Position numbers and translations under genes: made by a program. The notes under the pieces are model-generated. The model saw only the letters and a program-made list of their open reading frames with translations, was not told the origin of the DNA and ran no database searches. Shown here one piece after another: positions 1 through 6,243 of a stretch of 14,683 nt of DNA. This DNA comes from Limnochordia bacterium. Lineage in GTDB: Bacteria > Bacillota > Limnochordia > Darwinibacteriales > SLO01. Position 1 is the first letter of the stretch, and each line of letters opens with the position of its first letter. The stretch spans positions 1 through 14,683 of the forward strand of contig SLOG01000158.1 of the NCBI GenBank assembly GCA_007132635.1, in the 5' to 3' direction.

Positions 1-45
1 AAACCTGTTGGCTTCCGGATCATACTTAAACTAAGGGGGATGAAC

Positions 46-756
46 ATGAAAAGGTGCATGAGTATTTTGATGATGGCTGTTTTGGTCGTATCTGTATCCG
101 TCGGTTCCGCCGCAGCGTTTGAAGGATGGCAGTCTTTCTTCTTTGAGCCTGGGTACCTTTTGGAGTACTCGCTTAACAGGTCGCAAGACGATGCCGAACT
201 GACCGGCACACTAGCCATTTTGGCTCAAGAAGCCAGCGAAGACGAACTGTACCTTATCCTGACCGGCGGCTTTGCGGATGAGGAATTTGCCGTTTCGGTG
301 AGCGTAGATCCTTACGACCCCGAAGAGGTCTTCATGATGGTGTTTTTTGCCATGATGATGAGTATGCCGGAGGACGCCATGGCGATGATAGGCAGCACTC
401 TCTGGTTCCCGTGGTTTGATTCTCCGATGCACGGGATAGTTCTGGATTCGGAATGGGCGTTTTACGATGAGGAAGAACCCGACGAAGACCCGGCTTTGTT
501 TGTCACGGGACGGGACTCCTTTGGAGGATTCGAGGGATGGGTCATGGAGTTTGATGCTGCGGATTGGATGGGTGCCAGCATGACAATGTGTATCGACGAG
601 AGTGTACCCCTTCCGCTGATGGTGTCGCTGTACAATGTTCAGGAATGGCATGAAATGGGCGAAGAACTGGCAGGAGCGACCCTGACGATCGAGCTGCTCG
701 ACTTCCAAACCGATGCTCTGCCGCTAGACGAGATACCCAATGTTTTTGACATTTAG
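46..756 (+). CDS. Secreted acidic protein of unknown function
   Basis: The protein has 236 residues from the ATG at 46. An ATG at 40 is in frame, but it directly abuts the Shine-Dalgarno run AAGGGGG (34-39 region), whereas the ATG at 46 sits about 6 nt from it, so 46 is preferred. The N-terminus is a classical signal peptide: basic MKR, a hydrophobic stretch, then GSAAA before FEGW, a signal-peptidase-I type site with no lipobox cysteine. The mature protein is strongly acidic (many Asp/Glu, for example DEEEPDEDP) and rich in aromatic residues. It has a Met-rich hydrophobic segment about one third of the way in (FMMVFFAMMMSMPEDAMAMI) that may be a buried helix or membrane-facing element. I recognise no family. 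The gene appears monocistronic, since its stop codon is followed at once by a palindromic repeat and then a convergent gene. An exported, perhaps envelope-associated, protein is inferred; the role is unknown. Confidence 0.72.
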   Translation: MKRCMSILMMAVLVVSVSVGSAAAFEGWQSFFFEPGYLLEYSLNRSQDDAELTGTLAILAQEASEDELYLILTGGFADEEFAVSVSVDPYDPEEVFMMVFFAMMMSMPEDAMAMIGSTLWFPWFDSPMHGIVLDSEWAFYDEEEPDEDPALFVTGRDSFGGFEGWVMEFDAADWMGASMTMCIDESVPLPLMVSLYNVQEWHEMGEELAGATLTIELLDFQTDALPLDEIPNVFDI

Positions 757-880
757 GAAGGCGTAGATTTTTTCGGTTTTACTACGGACGAGGACATCGC
801 GCCACGCCGTTTACCTGGCATTTTAGGTAAACGGCGTGAACTGGCCCTCGTCAAAATTGAGAAAATCAACTGCCTTCTTG
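756..880 (+). repeat. Palindromic repeat element, copy 1 (~125 bp)
   Basis: This element begins on the last base of the preceding stop codon and folds into one long imperfect hairpin. The outer arms are GAAGGC.GTAGATTTT (757-771) against AAAATCAACTGCCTTC (863-878). The middle arms are GACGAGG (787-793) against CCTCGTC (846-852). The apical arms are a perfect 14-bp pair (803-816 with 825-838) around an 8-nt loop, GGCATTTT. It aligns with the reverse complement of 3793-3918 without gaps until the last one or two bases, at 98 of 125 identical positions by hand count. There is no T-tract, so it is not a standard intrinsic terminator. It encodes no protein. It could be a non-autonomous mobile palindrome (MITE or REP-like), an RNA-processing element or a 3' stabiliser. 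Confidence 0.85.
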
Positions 881-919
881 GAAGGCGTAGATCATTTCCG
901 TTTTTCTAAGGAGGGCACA
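880..919 (+). repeat. Half copy of the palindromic repeat
   Basis: Positions 880-904 match 756-780 at 22 of 25 bases (shared GGAAGGCGTAGAT, then a T-rich run). Weaker similarity continues to about 919. The half copy is in direct orientation to copy 1 and starts on the base where copy 1 ends. The other half of the element is not found; instead an unrelated GC-rich hairpin (906-940) follows. Confidence 0.6.
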
Positions 920-940
920 GAACACCCATGCCCTCCTTAG
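906..940. terminator. Intergenic hairpin between convergent genes
   Basis: There is a perfect 12-bp inverted repeat, CTAAGGAGGGCA (906-917) with TGCCCTCCTTAG (929-940), around an 11-nt loop. It lies 15 bp past the end of the minus-strand gene and 150 bp past the plus-strand gene, a usual place for a shared terminator. Neither side has a convincing U-tract (TTGCATTC on the plus side), so intrinsic termination would be weak. Confidence 0.4.
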
Positions 941-955
941 TTGCATTCGGGGTGA

Positions 956-1429
956 TTACTCGCGGTGCTGCAGTGCATAGACTATGGCTACATAGCCTAG
1001 ATGGTCTTCCGGGTAGCCGTCTGCGGTCTCTGCCCAATGGAATTGAAGCCGGTGTTCGCCTGTCGTCGTTGGAGCAAACAAGAGGACAGGGACGGCATCG
1101 TCTTCATCATCGTAGACCAACGAGTTTCCTTCGGAATCCAGTATGTATCCATCCAGCTTAATGACGCCGGCTTCACCGATTCCGATGATCTGGTGGTTGT
1201 AAAAGTCATAGAATTGGTGAAAGGATATATAGTTGCGGCCGGCCATGACCAAGTCAACGTCGATGCGCTCAATGAGATAATCATGGGAAATCAAGTAGTC
1301 CACAACGTCCCGAGTCCGATCAAGAAGCTGATGAAGTCGTGTCTCAAACGACGGTACGGTGGCGGTCGAAGCGACAGCCCCAGTCAACAAGATGCAAAGC
1401 GAGAGTAGTAGAGCAAACAAGTATCGCAA
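956..1429 (-). CDS. Small secreted protein of unknown function
   Basis: The protein has 157 residues from a TTG start at 1429. The frame is open to an ATG at 1492, but that ATG overlaps the -10 box of a good promoter. The TTG has the Shine-Dalgarno sequence AAGGGAG 8 nt upstream, so the TTG start is chosen. A signal peptide is clear: Arg near the start, then a run of Leu/Ala/Ile ending ...GAVAS before TATVPSF. A Cys in the hydrophobic core is not in a lipobox context. The first half of the mature protein is helix-like, with an Asp/Arg/His-rich stretch (LDRTRDVVDYLISHDYLIER). The second half looks like beta strands (VIKLDGYILDSEGN, then an acidic turn YDDEDDAVP, then LLFAPTTTGEHRLQFHW) and recalls small extracellular beta-sandwich domains. 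No family is recognised with confidence. It is a single gene with its own promoter, convergent with the gene at 46-756. Confidence 0.68.
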   Translation of the reverse strand: MRYLFALLLSLCILLTGAVASTATVPSFETRLHQLLDRTRDVVDYLISHDYLIERIDVDLVMAGRNYISFHQFYDFYNHQIIGIGEAGVIKLDGYILDSEGNSLVYDDEDDAVPVLLFAPTTTGEHRLQFHWAETADGYPEDHLGYVAIVYALQHRE

Positions 1430-1437
1430 ACCAACAA

Positions 1438-1444
1438 CTCCCTT
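1438..1444 (-). promoter_or_regulatory. Shine-Dalgarno site deciding a TTG start
   Basis: AAGGGAG on the minus strand lies 8 nt before TTG (1429-1427). It sets the start of the 956-1429 gene downstream of the longer open frame. Confidence 0.65.
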
Positions 1445-1491
1445 CTTTTGATGAGTTTCTAACGTCCGGTCTGATGGTTCTGTCGTATACA

Positions 1492-1520
1492 ATAATACTG
1501 AAATCCACGTCTGCTTTCAA
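1492..1520 (-). promoter_or_regulatory. Sigma-A-type promoter for the 956-1429 gene
   Basis: On the minus strand the -35 box is TTGAAA (1520-1515, 5 of 6 to TTGACA). A 17-bp spacer follows, then the -10 box TATTAT (1497-1492, 5 of 6 to TATAAT). Transcription would start near 1485, giving a leader of about 55 nt before the TTG start codon. Confidence 0.65.
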
Positions 1521-1556
1521 GCATAAAAGCCGAATGCGGTAAATTGAGGTTATTTA

Positions 1557-1591
1557 CAGAGAAAAAGGCTGCAGACATTATGTCCGCAGCC
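1557..1591 (-). terminator. Rho-independent terminator of the SBP gene
   Basis: Read on the minus strand, GGCTGC (1591-1586) pairs with GCAGCC (1572-1567), with an inner GAC/GTC extension. The tail TTTTTCTCTGT follows (1566 downward). It lies 36 bp past the stop of the minus-strand solute-binding protein gene and just upstream of the promoter of the next minus-strand gene, so the two are separate transcripts. Confidence 0.8.
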
Positions 1592-1627
1592 GCTTTCCTA
1601 CTAGTGTCTTGCATGTCAGCAGCCGGA

Positions 1628-3508
1628 TTACTCTTCTCGGAAGAACAGTTGCTCGCCACTGTAGTTTGCCGCAATGGCCTGGCCGGAGTGAGGAACGTTA
1701 CCCAGCTGAGCACTAAAGATCATCGGATAGGTGACCTCTTCAGCGGTTAAGAACAGCGGGATGTTTTCGTAGTAGAAGTCCCGCAGGTCTTGTGCCGCCT
1801 GTTGGCCTTCTTCGGAATCCGGAATCACCCGAATGAGTCGACGGTGAACTTCGAACAGCTCATCGATCCACTCGCCCTCAAAGGTCTCACCCGTGGTTCC
1901 GCCGGTGTTGAAGTAGTCAATCCAGTTGCGGCCCCAACCCCATGATGGTAGGTAGTCGAAGTTACCCCATGGCCAGATTGGACCATGTGTCCAACCAATG
2001 GTGGCTTGCAGTTCATTGGCTTGGTCGCGCTGGCCGCGCAGTTCGATGCCGATCTGCCTCATGGAAGCGTTGATGCCGATATCTTGGAGGTATTCGGTCA
2101 TGAGTTCGGCCACAGGCACGAAGTCTGGTGCCATCTGGGCAACCTCGATGAGAATATCGAAAGTCTCGCCGTTAGGAGCTAAGCGCCATCCTTCGCTGTC
2201 GCGCTGGTCCATGCCCATCTCATCCAGCAGCTCATTGGCACGGTCCAAGTCGTACTCGCTAGGAATCCAAGTCGGTTCGGTCGCAAGGCCAAAATAGATA
2301 CTGTCAATGAGCTCATCGCGGTCTATGGCATAGTTAACGGCCTGCCGGAAACGAAGGTCGTTGGTTACCAAGCGGAACGTCGGGTCGTCATACGTGTAGT
2401 TGATGGCCAGGTACGTCGGGTGCACGTGCATCTCCAAAGGTACTGTGCGGTAACCGCCGCGCTCTTCGTTTTCACGATAGAGAGGCATTTGGTTCAGCGC
2501 CGTATCTTCCCGGAGAATATCGATCTCGCCAGTGATAACCATCATCGTGGACATATCGACATCACTGACCTCGAAGCTTTCCAGGCGGTCGATGTACGGC
2601 AGTTGATTCCCTTCGACGTCTACCTTGTGATAGTACGGGTTGCGCTCCATGGCCAGGATTCCTGCCGGGGCCTCTACAGTCACCCAAGGATTCAGGGAGG
2701 GGAAGCCAGCAGCCCGAGCTGCTAAGATGTCCCAATGGCCGATGCGCACTAGGTTGAACAGGTTGTACCACTCATCTTCACTGAGTTCTTCTGCCTCCAA
2801 CTCAGGCTTCAGATCGGCAACGTCGACGTAGTTGATGTGGTACTGCTTCAGATGATGGGCTGGCAGCAGTAGTTCTTGGTAGCCTGCCCAACCAGCGATG
2901 GTGACCTGCGTGATGAAAGCACCATAGGGTTCGCCAAAGGTGATCCGGAATGAATGTTCATCCAGGATCTCGACGACACCAGGTTCGCCTGTCGGATCGC
3001 CGCCGCTGCGGAATTTCGCCGGGAATACGGGAGTGATCTCCGGGTTTCCGTAGACATCTTCAAAGACAAAGCGGACATCCTCAGTCGAAACGGGCTCGCC
3101 GTCCGACCATTTCAGGCCGGTGCGCAGGGTGAACTCAAACACTGTGTTGTCTTCATTGGACGAGAACTCACTGACGATATTGGGCATGACGCCTTCGGCG
3201 CTGATGCCGGGTGCCAGGAGCAGAGGCTCGTTAGCCATGATGAATAAGTCTGGCTGCCAGTCGGGCTGCGGGTTGGCTGTCTGCAGCGTGCCGCCGTAAG
3301 TACCCACTTCCCAGTCCAGGTCCTCTTCTACAATGAGAACGCCAGGACCGACCACAAATGGATCATCCGGAAGACGGTCTTCAACTGGTGGGAGTTCTCC
3401 GGATGCCACTTTTTCTGCCAGCATCGGAGCTTCGTTGAACGTCATGGCCCCGGCTGACATGCTCAGCATGGCCATCAAGAGAAGAGTAATAAACAATTGG
3501 TTCCGCAA
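1628..3508 (-). CDS. ABC transporter solute-binding protein, family 5 (peptide/oligosaccharide)
   Basis: The protein has 626 residues from a TTG at 3508, with GGAGGG 7 nt upstream; the frame can be extended five codons to a second TTG, but that lies within the Shine-Dalgarno. The signal peptide is RNQLFITLLLMAMLSMSAGA, cleaved by signal peptidase I, with no lipobox Cys. Family 5 (SBP_bac_5, DppA/OppA-like) features run in order: the N-terminal motif FNEAPMLAEKVASGELPPVE (about residue 24 on), NEPLL (~93), TLRTGLKWSDGEPVSTEDV, the hallmark RFRQAVNYAIDRDEL, and a C-terminal FYYENIPLFLTAEEV. Such proteins capture peptides or oligosaccharides outside the membrane and hand them to an ABC permease pair. 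The long size and aromatic-rich C-terminal third (WPWGNFDYLPSWGWGRNW) resemble carbohydrate-binding members. No permease or ATPase of that type is adjacent, so it is an orphan here. A terminator follows at 1557-1591. The ligand is not deducible. Confidence 0.92.
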   Translation of the reverse strand: MRNQLFITLLLMAMLSMSAGAMTFNEAPMLAEKVASGELPPVEDRLPDDPFVVGPGVLIVEEDLDWEVGTYGGTLQTANPQPDWQPDLFIMANEPLLLAPGISAEGVMPNIVSEFSSNEDNTVFEFTLRTGLKWSDGEPVSTEDVRFVFEDVYGNPEITPVFPAKFRSGGDPTGEPGVVEILDEHSFRITFGEPYGAFITQVTIAGWAGYQELLLPAHHLKQYHINYVDVADLKPELEAEELSEDEWYNLFNLVRIGHWDILAARAAGFPSLNPWVTVEAPAGILAMERNPYYHKVDVEGNQLPYIDRLESFEVSDVDMSTMMVITGEIDILREDTALNQMPLYRENEERGGYRTVPLEMHVHPTYLAINYTYDDPTFRLVTNDLRFRQAVNYAIDRDELIDSIYFGLATEPTWIPSEYDLDRANELLDEMGMDQRDSEGWRLAPNGETFDILIEVAQMAPDFVPVAELMTEYLQDIGINASMRQIGIELRGQRDQANELQATIGWTHGPIWPWGNFDYLPSWGWGRNWIDYFNTGGTTGETFEGEWIDELFEVHRRLIRVIPDSEEGQQAAQDLRDFYYENIPLFLTAEEVTYPMIFSAQLGNVPHSGQAIAANYSGEQLFFREE

Positions 3509-3515
3509 GGTGTAA

Positions 3516-3521
3516 CCCTCC
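3516..3521 (-). promoter_or_regulatory. Shine-Dalgarno site deciding a TTG start
   Basis: GGAGGG on the minus strand lies 7 nt before TTG (3508-3506). This fixes the SBP start five codons inside the maximal open frame. Confidence 0.75.
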
Positions 3522-3684
3522 AAATTATAAGATATTGTGCAAGCACCAAAAAAACTGTGTTTTCTATCCCCCTTTTCTGTTGATGTGTGTTAAGTGTGCA
3601 GGTAAAAAGGCATTTTCACAATTAAAACACACATGTTTTGGTTCTGTTTAGCTATTCTACCCTATAGAATATTCTCCTGCCGGA

Positions 3685-3713
3685 TTACACTTGGTTTCGA
3701 AAGTTATTGTATT
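3685..3713 (+). promoter_or_regulatory. Possible promoter of the amidohydrolase gene
   Basis: TTACAC (3685-3690), a 17-bp spacer and TGTATT (3708-3713) give 4 of 6 matches to each consensus hexamer. If used, the leader of about 230 nt would contain all of repeat copy 2. The assignment is weak. Confidence 0.3.
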
Positions 3714-3792
3714 CGCAAGCGTGTGGAAGAGTCAGAGTCTAAGCAGGAATTGAACGCGATTGAGAGAAGGTTTTGGCAAGAATCTAACCCAA

Positions 3793-3918
3793 CTAGGAAG
3801 GCAGTTGATTTTCCCGGTTTTTACGAGTGCTAGTTCACTTCATTCACCTAAAACGCCAGTTAAACGAAGTGGGGTGGTGCCCTCGTCCGTGGAAAAGCGG
3901 AGAAAACCAACGCCTTCC
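3793..3918 (-). repeat. Palindromic repeat element, copy 2 (inverted relative to copy 1)
   Basis: The reverse complement of this stretch aligns with 756-880 from end to end, with no gap until a one-base difference at the far end. The outer arms, GGAAGGC.GTTGGTTTTC against GAAAATCAACTGCCTTCC, pair over 17 bp with a single bulged T that is also present in copy 1. The central hairpin lies at 3836-3871. Compared with copy 1, two adjacent G-C/C-G pairs of the central stem are replaced by T-A/T-A pairs, so pairing is kept while sequence changes. The element ends 28 bp before the GTG start at 3947, placing it in the likely 5' leader of that gene. Confidence 0.82.
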
Positions 3919-3946
3919 TGGCTCTGTGATGAAAGGGTGGTCGGTC

Positions 3947-5257
3947 GTGAGCAGCCTATATGACGACATTTTGACTGCTGTCTTGGATATGCCTGTGATT
4001 GACACGCATGAGCACCTGCCTCCGGATGAAAGACGACGTGACAAAAAGCGCGATGTCTTGGGTGAATACCTCACGCACTATCTGAGTTCGGACCTCGTGT
4101 CTGCAGGACTCCCGAGGCAGGACCTGGAAGCGGCCTGCGATCCAACCCGCCCAATTCTAGAACGCTGGAAGCTCATCGAACGGTTTTGGGAATGGTCACG
4201 CATTACTGGCTACGCTCGGGCCCTGGATTTGTCTGTTCGCCGGATTTACGGGATCAGCGGGATTCGCCGCGAGACCATAGAAGAGTTAAACGAAGCTTTC
4301 CAGAGTGCTCAGGGCCAGGAAGGACATTTTCACCGTGTCATGCACGAGCTCTGCCACATTCGCATGGCTATTTTGGACGCGCCGGGTGAGCCCGATGACT
4401 GTGACAAAACGCTCTTCCGCCGCGTCTGGCATCCGGCACCCTATGTCGTGGGGAGTTCTCGCGAGGGAATGAGCATGGTAGATTGGCTGCAGCAGCGCTT
4501 CGGCCTGCCGATAAAAAGTCTGGATGACTGGCTGGACGGTTTTGACCAGGAGTTGGAGCATATTCTTGAGCGTGGGGCGGTGGGGCTGAAGAACGCGCTT
4601 GCTTACCAGCGGACTTTGTTCTATGCGAATGTGCCGTATACGACTGCGAAACGAGAATTTGCCATGAGTCTTCGTCAATGGGATAACCACGGTCGTCGTC
4701 CGGACGGCCTGCAGTTTGAAACGCCACTGCAGGATTTCATCATGCACTGGGTTTTCCGACGAGCGAACGAGAAAGCTTTACGCCTCCAAATCCACACAGG
4801 TCTGCAGGAAGGCAACGGCAACATCATTTCCAATAGTGATCCGTCCAATCTCAGCCCTGTTTTGCTGGCTTATCCCGAAGTCCACTTCGATCTGTTCCAT
4901 ATCGGCTACCCATACCAAGGTATAGTGAGTACGCTTGCGAAAAACTTCCCCAACGTGTCTATCGACATGTGCTGGGCACACATCATCTCTCCAGCGGCAA
5001 GTCGGCAAGCTTTAGATGACTTCTTGGATGCCGTTCCTTTCAATAAGATCCTCGGGTTTGGTGGGGATTACATTTTCGTAGACGGCATCTACGGGCATCT
5101 GCAGCTGGCGAAGGAGACTATCAGTAGGGTGCTGGCCGACAAAGTCGCATCGGGGGTTATGTCCATCGACCAGGCGCTTCGTGTCGCCTATAATCTGTTG
5201 TTTGCCAATGCGCAGCGAGTGTTTTCTCTAACGGACGTAAAAAGCACTGGACCATGA
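3947..5257 (+). CDS. Amidohydrolase-superfamily metal-dependent hydrolase/isomerase
   Basis: The protein has 436 residues from GTG at 3947, preceded by AAAGGGTGG. In-frame ATGs at 3827 and 3929 are rejected: the first lies inside the repeat element and the second has no Shine-Dalgarno. A (beta/alpha)8 amidohydrolase barrel is indicated by the N-terminal MPVIDTHEHL (His21-x-His23, strand 1 metal ligands), His283 in LQIHTGLQEG, His318 in DLFHIGYPY and Asp374 in LGFGGDY. These give the expected H-x-H, H, H, D metal set. No carbamylated-lysine motif is obvious, so one metal site is likely. The overall layout (long helical insert between the first and later strands, C-terminal helices with ALRVAYNLLFANAQRVF) recalls uronate-isomerase and Amidohydro_2 relatives. 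The exact substrate cannot be read from sequence. No signal peptide is seen, so it is cytoplasmic. It is convergent with the next gene and shares a terminator with it. Confidence 0.85.
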   Translation: MSSLYDDILTAVLDMPVIDTHEHLPPDERRRDKKRDVLGEYLTHYLSSDLVSAGLPRQDLEAACDPTRPILERWKLIERFWEWSRITGYARALDLSVRRIYGISGIRRETIEELNEAFQSAQGQEGHFHRVMHELCHIRMAILDAPGEPDDCDKTLFRRVWHPAPYVVGSSREGMSMVDWLQQRFGLPIKSLDDWLDGFDQELEHILERGAVGLKNALAYQRTLFYANVPYTTAKREFAMSLRQWDNHGRRPDGLQFETPLQDFIMHWVFRRANEKALRLQIHTGLQEGNGNIISNSDPSNLSPVLLAYPEVHFDLFHIGYPYQGIVSTLAKNFPNVSIDMCWAHIISPAASRQALDDFLDAVPFNKILGFGGDYIFVDGIYGHLQLAKETISRVLADKVASGVMSIDQALRVAYNLLFANAQRVFSLTDVKSTGP

Positions 5258-5269
5258 GGGCCAGTGCTT
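5239..5269 (-). terminator. Terminator between convergent genes, overlapping a stop codon
   Basis: A perfect 9-bp inverted repeat, AAGCACTGG (5242-5250) with CCAGTGCTT (5261-5269), has a 10-nt loop that contains the TGA of the plus-strand gene (5255-5257). On the minus strand the stem runs into CTTTTTAC, a short U-tract, so it should terminate the minus-strand gene ending at 5283. On the plus strand the following bases (GGGGTTG) are less favourable. Confidence 0.65.
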
Positions 5270-5282
5270 GGGGTTGAACCGT

Positions 5283-6134
5283 TTATGAGTGTTGCGAGGC
5301 CTTCTGTTTACTAGGGGTGCTGCGTACAGATAAGTTGGGCGGGCGGCGTTCCAAGCAAGCTAGAGAATACTCGATGCACTCCTGCGCCTCTCGGCGGGCC
5401 ATGGTACCGACCGTGACCATGTCCTGCTCGCGGATGGTGTTCCATACAAATGGGAATGCCTGAAACGGCGGGATTCGGCCTGCGGCCATGGGTTTGATAG
5501 TCATCACCGGTTTTTTGGCATCTTGGATTATTTTCGCGACCCAGTCTACCTCAATCTGCATCAAGAAGCCCAGCGAGTTGTAGATCTGGATATATGTCTC
5601 CACATCGGCGTCCATGGCGTCGGCATAGGTTACGATTTCGGGCATGTGGGCCGACAGTCCAGGGATCATGTCCCTCTCACGGATCATATCGGTGTATGTG
5701 TCCAAACGGCGTATGGTCTGCAGCCCCTTGTCCACAAGCTGTTCGACAGAGGAGTGGTGAGGTAGGCAGAAGTCGGCTCGCCCGTCCTTCACCAAATCCA
5801 AGAGTTCACGGCATTCGTCGCGAGCAGACTCCGTGTCGGCGACGTTCATAATCGGGGTGTCCACTCGGATCATGCCCTGACCGGTCTTATCCTCTGCATC
5901 TTGAATGGCCTCCAGGGAAATGGGGTTTTGGGCCAGCGGGCCCATAATCGTATCGATGCCTGCTTCTAGGAAAACTTCGAGTATCTCAACAATAGCCTTG
6001 CGATCCGAGAATTTCTCTTTGATGGCGGCATCGCGAGCTGGGGTTTGGTGACTCCAGCCGAGAAACCAGTTAGTCCCAATGATCATGCGCGACAAGGACC
6101 GTCCTCCAACTGTGGTGCGCGGGAATGCCTGCAC
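5283..6134 (-). CDS. TIM-barrel-like protein, function unknown
   Basis: The protein has 283 residues from GTG at 6134, which has GGAG 8 nt upstream; a GTG three codons earlier overlaps that Shine-Dalgarno. The N-terminus (VGGRSLSRMIIGTNWFLGWS) resembles the first strand of aldo-keto-reductase-type barrels. Further strand-and-turn signatures follow at EAGIDTIMGP, GMIRVDTPIMNV, ADFCLPHHSS, IPGLSAHMPEIV and PVMTIKPMAAGR. The usual aldo-keto reductase Tyr/Lys/His tetrad and C-terminal NADPH motif are not obvious, so reductase activity should not be assumed. There is no signal peptide, so it is cytoplasmic. The Lys-containing MTIKPMAAG strand and the paired His in LPHHSS are candidate active-site positions. 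It lies between an amidohydrolase and URO-D-type genes, suggesting a role in the same small-molecule catabolism, but this rests only on position. Confidence 0.7.
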   Translation of the reverse strand: MQAFPRTTVGGRSLSRMIIGTNWFLGWSHQTPARDAAIKEKFSDRKAIVEILEVFLEAGIDTIMGPLAQNPISLEAIQDAEDKTGQGMIRVDTPIMNVADTESARDECRELLDLVKDGRADFCLPHHSSVEQLVDKGLQTIRRLDTYTDMIRERDMIPGLSAHMPEIVTYADAMDADVETYIQIYNSLGFLMQIEVDWVAKIIQDAKKPVMTIKPMAAGRIPPFQAFPFVWNTIREQDMVTVGTMARREAQECIEYSLACLERRPPNLSVRSTPSKQKASQHS

Positions 6135-6243
6135 AGCTATCACTCCGTTTCGTGGGATTCATTATGCAAGGGTTCGGCATCCGATTGAGAATCCCTGCGG
6201 CGGGAGACGATCCGCAGCCGTCCAGGAGAGATAACTTTGCCGA
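6135..6243 (-). other. Short gap with weak promoter and hairpin signals
   Basis: On the minus strand CATAAT (6166-6161) could be a -10 box for the 5283-6134 gene, but no good -35 precedes it at 17 bp (CTCAAT). A 6-bp hairpin, CTGCGG (6195-6200) with CCGCAG (6212-6217), lacks a U-tract. A 7-bp inverted repeat GGGATTC (6154-6160) / GAATCCC (6189-6195) flanks the possible -10. Confidence 0.25.

Larger units (their letters stand above)
3509..3792. other. Divergent intergenic region, no gene seen
   Basis: This AT-rich region lies between the minus-strand SBP gene and the plus-strand amidohydrolase gene. A TATAAT on the minus strand (3529-3524) is so close to the SBP Shine-Dalgarno that it would place the transcript start inside it; no better SBP promoter is evident. 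A 9-bp inverted repeat, ATGTGTGTT (3583-3591) with AACACACAT (3626-3634), and a small palindrome AGAATATTCT (3666-3675) are possible protein-binding sites. A short open frame at 3633-3833 has no Shine-Dalgarno and runs into the repeat; I do not accept it as a gene. Confidence 0.45.

Noticed and set aside
756..940. CRISPR-like repeat array
   Set aside because: Only two direct repeats of 25 bp are present, about 100 bp apart, with no regular spacer; the structure is a palindromic element plus a half copy.
928..1161. Open frame with an AAGGAGG-like sequence upstream
   Set aside because: The Shine-Dalgarno-like run is one arm of the 906-940 hairpin and is about 13 nt from the ATG; the frame is antisense to the better-supported gene 956-1429 and its translation looks unlike a real protein.
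3524..3552. TATAAT box as the SBP promoter
   Set aside because: It would place the transcript start inside the Shine-Dalgarno, and the -35 is only a run of T.
3633..3833. Small gene upstream of the amidohydrolase
   Set aside because: No ribosome-binding site, reads into the repeat element, and shows no protein-like conservation signals.
4286..4747. Long antisense open frame within the amidohydrolase gene
   Set aside because: It is a shadow of the strong plus-strand gene, with no ribosome-binding site and an implausible composition.
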